Part shown: piece after piece, positions 59,821-64,000 of the stretch
How positions within the stretch are numbered: position 1 is the stretch's first letter
How the letters are laid out: the number at the start of each line of letters is the position of its first letter
NCBI RefSeq assembly: GCF_047301505.1
Contig: NZ_CP154840.1
Coordinates: 868,001-932,000, forward strand
DNA length: 64,000 nucleotides
Origin: Lysinibacillus_B sp031181585
GTDB taxonomy: Bacteria; Bacillota; Bacilli; Bacillales_A; Planococcaceae
Direction: 5' to 3'
The notes under the pieces: model-generated
The model's database searches: none
The model's input: only the letters and a program-made list of their open reading frames with translations
Told to the model about the DNA's origin: nothing
Position numbers and translations under genes: made by a program

Positions 59821-61063
59821 TGAAATGCTCTCCCAAGAGGAAATCGAAGCCCTGTTAAGAGGGGAAACATTGGAAGACAAATTAACACCAGATACGAATG
59901 AAAACGAAACACAGGAAGAATTGTTGTCAATAGAGGACTATTTAAGCCCGATGGAGCAGGATGCCCTTGGAGAAGTCGGAAATATTTCCTTTGGCAGCTC
60001 GGCAACAGCTTTATCTGCATTATTAGGACAGAAGGTGGATATTACAACACCGGGTCTCAGCATGATTAATCGAAACAAGTTAGAAGAAGAGTTTCCCCAT
60101 CCATATGTGGCGATTCAAGTACAATATACAGTTGGCCTAATTGGTATGAACTTATTAGTAATCAAGCAATCGGACGCTGCGATTATAGCAGATTTGATGC
60201 TTGGTGGTGATGGACTAAATCCAAAACCAGAGCTTGGTGAAATCCAATTAAGCGCTGTGCAGGAAGCTATGAATCAGATGATGGGGTCTGCTGCGACGTC
60301 AATGTCAACTGTATTTAATCAAAAGGTAGATATTTCTCCACCGACAATCGATTTGATGAATATTTCACAAGATGAAGGCGCGGATAATATTCCTGATGAT
60401 GATTTACTAGTAAAGATTTCATTTAGATTGCGGATTGGCGAATTGATCGATTCGAATTTAATGCAATTATTACCTTTAAACTTTAGTAAAAAAATAGTAA
60501 AGTCATTAATGGGAGAGAGTGAAGAGGAACTGGCTCCGACAATCGCTCCGGAAGCGCCATCGACACCGCCGCGACCAGAAGCGCCATCGCAGCCTGCGCC
60601 GCAAGCACCTCCTATGCAGCAACAGCAACCGATGTATGAGCAGCCTTATATGAATCAGGCACCTCAACAGCCAATATATGCTCAGCAGCCGGCTGCACCT
60701 GTATATCAGCAACCGACGTATCAAATGCCGCCGCAGCAGCCTGTCAATGTACAACAGGCACAGTTTGCCCATTTTGAAGCTCCGAATATTACGCAGTCGG
60801 AAGCACGCAATCTAAACATGCTATTAGATATTCCGCTGCAAGTAGCGGTAGAGTTGGGTCGTACAAAGCGTTCAGTAAAGGAAATTCTAGAATTGTCCGG
60901 TGGATCAATCATCGAACTTGATAAGCTTGCCGGTGAACCGGTGGACATCCTAGTAAATAACCGACTGATTGCTAAAGGTGAAGTAGTGGTTATTGATGAA
61001 AACTTCGGTGTGCGTATTACAGATATTTTAAGCCAAGCAGATCGCTTGAATAATTTAAGATAG
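59813..61063 (+). CDS. fliY: Flagellar motor switch phosphatase FliY
   Basis: FliY is a Gram-positive switch protein that also removes phosphate from CheY-P. The N-terminal peptide EMLSQEEIEALLRG matches the FliM one. Two CheC-type active sites are visible: DALGEVGNISFGSS and EIQLSAVQEAMNQMMGSA, with their Glu and Asn. A linker of about 80 Pro- and Gln-rich residues (60538-60770) joins a C-terminal SpoA/FliN-like domain (IPLQVAVELGRTKRSVKEIL). Length 416. The start overlaps fliM. Confidence 0.95.
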   Translation: MSDEMLSQEEIEALLRGETLEDKLTPDTNENETQEELLSIEDYLSPMEQDALGEVGNISFGSSATALSALLGQKVDITTPGLSMINRNKLEEEFPHPYVAIQVQYTVGLIGMNLLVIKQSDAAIIADLMLGGDGLNPKPELGEIQLSAVQEAMNQMMGSAATSMSTVFNQKVDISPPTIDLMNISQDEGADNIPDDDLLVKISFRLRIGELIDSNLMQLLPLNFSKKIVKSLMGESEEELAPTIAPEAPSTPPRPEAPSQPAPQAPPMQQQQPMYEQPYMNQAPQQPIYAQQPAAPVYQQPTYQMPPQQPVNVQQAQFAHFEAPNITQSEARNLNMLLDIPLQVAVELGRTKRSVKEILELSGGSIIELDKLAGEPVDILVNNRLIAKGEVVVIDENFGVRITDILSQADRLNNLR

Positions 61064-61085
61064 TTTTAATTGGAGGAATCTTACT

Positions 61086-61448
61086 ATGTCTAAAAAGATT
61101 TTAATTGTTGATGACGCAGCATTCATGCGTATGATGATCAAAGACATTTTAACAAAAAATGGATTTGAAGTAGTCGGAGAAGCTGCTGACGGTGTCCAAG
61201 CAGTAGAGAAGTACAATGAGTTACGCCCGGATTTAGTAACAATGGATATTACAATGCCGGAAATGGATGGTATTGCCGCTCTTAAAGCAATTAAAGGGTC
61301 AGATCCGAACGCTGTAGTCATCATGTGTTCTGCAATGGGGCAGCAAGCAATGGTTATCGATGCAATTCAAGCTGGTGCAAAAGACTTTATCGTAAAACCA
61401 TTCCAAGCAGACCGTGTAATTGAAGCGATCCAAAAAGCTTTAGGTTAA
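61086..61448 (+). CDS. cheY: Chemotaxis response regulator CheY
   Basis: A 120-residue single receiver domain. The acid pocket is Asp9/Asp10, the phosphorylation site Asp54 (LVTMDITMPEMDG), the switch Ser/Thr in MCSAMG, and Lys104 in DFIVKPF. It binds FliM to change rotation. TGGAGG precedes the ATG. Directly after fliY, its phosphatase. Confidence 0.97.
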   Translation: MSKKILIVDDAAFMRMMIKDILTKNGFEVVGEAADGVQAVEKYNELRPDLVTMDITMPEMDGIAALKAIKGSDPNAVVIMCSAMGQQAMVIDAIQAGAKDFIVKPFQADRVIEAIQKALG

Positions 61449-61452
61449 TCAA

Positions 61453-62106
61453 ATGCATGTAAGAAAATCATTTTATTCAAGGATGGTTTTTGTATTATTG
61501 CTTATCTTTGTAGTACTTACACAAGTAGCTCCCGCTTCCTATGCCATGATCAGTGATGAATATTTTGATAATCCGGATCGCCACATAGAAAGCAATGGAA
61601 CAGATGCCGACACGCCAACAAGTGATTCGGCATCTGTTAGTATGGGGGCTTGGGAATACATAAAGATTTTCCTAGCTCTAGTCTTTGTGCTTGGTCTACT
61701 ATTATTTGTTCTTCGCTTTTTGAATAAGCGGAATTTAAATTACCAGCAAAATAGCATGATACAGAACCTCGGGGGCCAGTCAGTTGGTACGCAAAAATCC
61801 GTCCAGCTCCTGCAAATCGGCAATAAGGTCTACATTGTGGGAGTAGGCGATAATGTGCAGCTGCTGCAAGTGATTAATGACCCGGAAGAAATTGAACGAA
61901 TTTTGGCGCAATACAATGATAAGGTTGGTTATACAACCACTTCTCCTTATATTGCTGAGCTATTTAGCAAATTTAAAACAAAAAAGCCTGCTGAGAAACC
62001 ACCAGCAAATTTCAGCGATATGTTGGACAAGCGTCTGTCGCAAATTAAACAGGAGCGTAGTGATGAATTGGAAAGATGGAAGGAAAAGGAGAATGATAAG
62101 GAATGA
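61453..62106 (+). CDS. fliZ: Flagellar biosynthesis protein FliZ/FliO
   Basis: The FliO-type export-gate assembly protein, called FliZ in B. subtilis. A signal-like hydrophobic segment (about residues 11-31), a short extracytoplasmic loop, a second membrane segment (about 67-88) and a cytoplasmic domain with LGGQSVGTQKSVQLLQIGNK and a charged tail are seen. The ribosome site is weak (TAGG), and the gene starts four bases after cheY, so translation may be coupled. ATG 61483 is an alternative. Confidence 0.9.
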   Translation: MHVRKSFYSRMVFVLLLIFVVLTQVAPASYAMISDEYFDNPDRHIESNGTDADTPTSDSASVSMGAWEYIKIFLALVFVLGLLLFVLRFLNKRNLNYQQNSMIQNLGGQSVGTQKSVQLLQIGNKVYIVGVGDNVQLLQVINDPEEIERILAQYNDKVGYTTTSPYIAELFSKFKTKKPAEKPPANFSDMLDKRLSQIKQERSDELERWKEKENDKE

Positions 62107-62771
62107 ACGAATTTATCTCAATCTTTTCTGAAAGTGATCCGACCAATGTCTCTACTTCTGTAAAGCTATTAATTTTATTAACGGTACTTTCTTTAGCACC
62201 GAGCATTTTAATATTAATGACCTCATTTGCACGTATTGTCATCGTACTTTCCTTTACGAGAACAGCGCTTGCAACAAACCAGATGCCCCCGAATCAGGTT
62301 ATTATCGGATTGGCACTATTTTTAACTTTTTTTATCATGGCACCAACATTCCAGCAGGTGAACGAACAGGCGTTACAGCCGTTGTTTGACGAGGAAATCG
62401 GATTAGAAGAGGCGTATGAGCGTGCTTCTCTTCCGTTTAAGGAGTTCATGGCCAAGCATACAAGGCAAAAGGATTTAGAGCTATTTATAGAATACAATCA
62501 GGCAGAGCGTCCGGAATCAGTCGAGGATATTCCTTTGACAATGCTTGTACCAGCCTTTGCCTTAAGTGAAATAAAAACAGCATTTCAAATGGGCTTTATG
62601 ATTTTCATTCCCTTTTTAGTAATCGATATGATTGTCGCTTCAGTCTTGATGTCGATGGGGATGATGATGCTGCCTCCAGTTATGATTTCTTTACCGTTCA
62701 AGATACTATTATTTGTACTAGTTGACGGTTGGTATTTGATCATGAAATCGTTACTTCAGAGTTTTAGTTAG
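62103..62771 (+). CDS. fliP: Flagellar export gate protein FliP
   Basis: A core membrane channel part. Four hydrophobic stretches are seen, with the motif LAPSILILMTSFARIVIVLS and TRTALATNQMPPNQV, plus MMLPPVMISLPFKILLF at the end. Length 222. The start overlaps fliZ by ATGA. It lacks a cleavable signal peptide by eye, beginning MNEFISIFSES. Confidence 0.96.
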   Translation: MNEFISIFSESDPTNVSTSVKLLILLTVLSLAPSILILMTSFARIVIVLSFTRTALATNQMPPNQVIIGLALFLTFFIMAPTFQQVNEQALQPLFDEEIGLEEAYERASLPFKEFMAKHTRQKDLELFIEYNQAERPESVEDIPLTMLVPAFALSEIKTAFQMGFMIFIPFLVIDMIVASVLMSMGMMMLPPVMISLPFKILLFVLVDGWYLIMKSLLQSFS

Positions 62772-62785
62772 GGGATGATACAAGT

Positions 62786-63055
62786 ATGACACAGGAAATG
62801 GTCATTTCAATTGCAGAAAGAGCCATCTTTATTGTCCTCATCGTTTCGGGTCCGCTGTTATTAGTAGCGCTAGTTTCCGGTTTGATCGTCAGTATCTTTC
62901 AGGCGACCACTTCCATCCAGGAACAGACACTGGCGTTTGTGCCTAAGATTGTGGCAGTGCTGCTGGCTCTTATCTTTTTCGGCGCCTGGATGCTATCACA
63001 AATAACAAGCTATGTGCATGATATTTTAAATAATCTCGTGCGCTATATAGGGTGA
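62786..63055 (+). CDS. fliQ: Flagellar export gate protein FliQ
   Basis: An 89-residue protein with two membrane segments (about 15-38 and 51-74) and the conserved SIFQATTSIQEQTLAFVPK loop. It forms the gate with FliP and FliR. GGGGATG lies ahead of the ATG. Confidence 0.96.
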   Translation: MTQEMVISIAERAIFIVLIVSGPLLLVALVSGLIVSIFQATTSIQEQTLAFVPKIVAVLLALIFFGAWMLSQITSYVHDILNNLVRYIG

Positions 63056-63060
63056 GTTAG

Positions 63061-63837
63061 ATGACGGAATTAGTACCGAAAATCTCAGTTTTATTGTTGA
63101 TTTTTGTAAGGGTAGCTGCATTTTTTGTATCGGTCCCATTATTTTCATATCGTACAATTCCGTCTCAATTGAAAATAGGCTTTGCATTGGTATTATCCTG
63201 GATGATGTATTATACCTTTTCAATTGAGGCATTCACTATTAACGGAGAATACATATTACTCATCATTAAAGAAGCAATTGTTGGGTTGACGCTTGGATTA
63301 GCGGTTTATATTGTATTTTCTGCAGTCCAAATTGCCGGCGGATTCATTGATTTCCAGATGGGTTTTGCCATGGCAAACATTGTCGATCCGCAAACAGGAG
63401 CACAGAGTCCATTGATGGGGCAGTTTTTTAACTTCCTCCTATTATTGGTGCTATTGGCCATCAACGGCCATCACCTTATCATGGATGGTATCTTTTATAG
63501 CTACCAGTTCATGCCCATTGACCAGTTTTTCCCGCATTTTGGAGATGAGAAGTTCGTAGATATGATTATGAAATTATTTGTAGCAGTTTTTGCGATCGCA
63601 TTCCAAATGTCTGCTCCAATAGTTGCAACCTTATTTTTAGTGACATTCGCTTTAGGGATTACAGGGAAAACAGTACCTCAGTTGAATATTTTTGTTGTCG
63701 GCTTTCCTATTAAAATTGCAATTGGTTTTATCGTATTGGTGATCATGATGGCTGTAATGGTAGAAGTAATGGAAAGTGTTATTGAGATGGCCATAATAGC
63801 GATGCGTAATGTGATGGCGATTTTAGGTGGTGGGTAG
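63061..63837 (+). CDS. fliR: Flagellar export gate protein FliR
   Basis: A 258-residue, mostly hydrophobic protein with about six membrane segments, ending with NVMAILGGG. The motif FQMGFAMANIVDPQTGAQSPL is typical. Five bases separate it from fliQ and one base from flhB. FlhB docks around FliP5Q4R1. Confidence 0.95.
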   Translation: MTELVPKISVLLLIFVRVAAFFVSVPLFSYRTIPSQLKIGFALVLSWMMYYTFSIEAFTINGEYILLIIKEAIVGLTLGLAVYIVFSAVQIAGGFIDFQMGFAMANIVDPQTGAQSPLMGQFFNFLLLLVLLAINGHHLIMDGIFYSYQFMPIDQFFPHFGDEKFVDMIMKLFVAVFAIAFQMSAPIVATLFLVTFALGITGKTVPQLNIFVVGFPIKIAIGFIVLVIMMAVMVEVMESVIEMAIIAMRNVMAILGGG

Positions 63838-63838
63838 G

Positions 63839-64000
63839 ATGAAGTTATTAATCACAGTAGACCTGCAGTTTTTCGCCGGTGAAAAAACGGAGAAAGCAAC
63901 GCCTAAAAAACGCCAGGACGCTCGTAAAAAAGGACAGGTATTGAAAAGCCAAGATGTGTCAGCAGCATTTTTACTGCTCATCATTTTCATCTTCTTGTTT
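63839..64000 (+). CDS. flhB: Flagellar export switch protein FlhB, 3' part outside window
   Basis: Only the first 54 codons are here. MKLLITVDLQFFAGEKTEKATPKKR and ARKKGQV are the FlhB N-terminus, followed by the beginning of the first membrane segment. The NPTH region is beyond the end. GGTGGG lies ahead of the ATG. Confidence 0.95.
   Translation, partial: MKLLITVDLQFFAGEKTEKATPKKRQDARKKGQVLKSQDVSAAFLLLIIFIFLF

Noticed and set aside
1..64000. CRISPR arrays, IS elements, prophage, tRNA or rRNA genes
   Set aside because: I saw no regularly spaced repeats, transposase or phage genes, or cloverleaf and rRNA signatures on either strand.

Overview
The window is a continuous piece of chromosome from a low-to-mid G+C, Gram-positive, endospore-forming, flagellated member of the Bacillales. 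It encodes SpoVM, FapR, CodY, ClpQ/ClpY, PrkC/PrpC and FliY. The gene order is almost the one I remember for Bacillus subtilis from priA to flhB. Several traits fit the Planococcaceae side of the order (Lysinibacillus/Solibacillus-like): a signal peptidase I gene between rplS and rbgA, no ylqB or ylqD, a TIGR02530-type gene between flgD and flgE, and an N-terminal extension on RlmN. That family placement is inference. I see no prophage, insertion sequence, CRISPR array, rRNA or tRNA. Nearly every gene is on the + strand; only rpmB is on the - strand.

Layout: (1) 1-11257: priA (5' end missing), def, fmt, rsmB, rlmN, prpC, prkC, rsgA, rpe, thiN and the tiny spoVM, covering replication restart, translation start, rRNA modification, Ser/Thr signalling and sporulation. 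(2) 11258-15718: rpmB facing the rest, then yloU-fakA and the serine dehydratase pair sdaAB-sdaAA. (3) 15859-21742: an unlisted 42-codon ORF overlapping recG, then the lipid regulon fapR-plsX-fabD-fabG-acpP behind a clear FapR operator. (4) 21872-29372: rnc, smc, ftsY, ylxM and ffh. (5) 29466-34397: rpsP, khpA, rimM, trmD, rplS, lepB, rbgA and rnhB. (6) 34403-36594: the ylqG-ylqH pair, which resembles pieces of the flagellar export switch (FliK and the FlhB C-terminus). (7) 36760-47283: sucCD, dprA, topA, trmFO, xerC, clpQ, clpY and codY. (8) 47658-64000: the fla/che operon from flgB to the start of flhB.

The genes are mostly housekeeping, packed in operons with 1-4 base stop/start overlaps, and separated by good intrinsic terminators and sigma-A-like promoters. 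Several leaders carry extra structure. The most unusual is at swrD (58105-58152): the only good Shine-Dalgarno sequence lies 36 bases before the ATG, and a G+C-rich stem-loop exactly fills the gap, so folding would restore a 7-base spacing. Others are a mini-ORF with a foldable ribosome site before sdaAB, a 16-bp perfect hairpin before rsgA, and paired inverted repeats at the ylxM and rpsP promoters. TTG and GTG starts are common (prpC, acpP, ffh, ylqG, flgB, flgC, fliH, sdaAA, recG, spoVM, lepB, ylxM, fliG).

All motif and start calls were made by eye from the sequence. Family names rest on recognised motifs and gene order, not on database searches.
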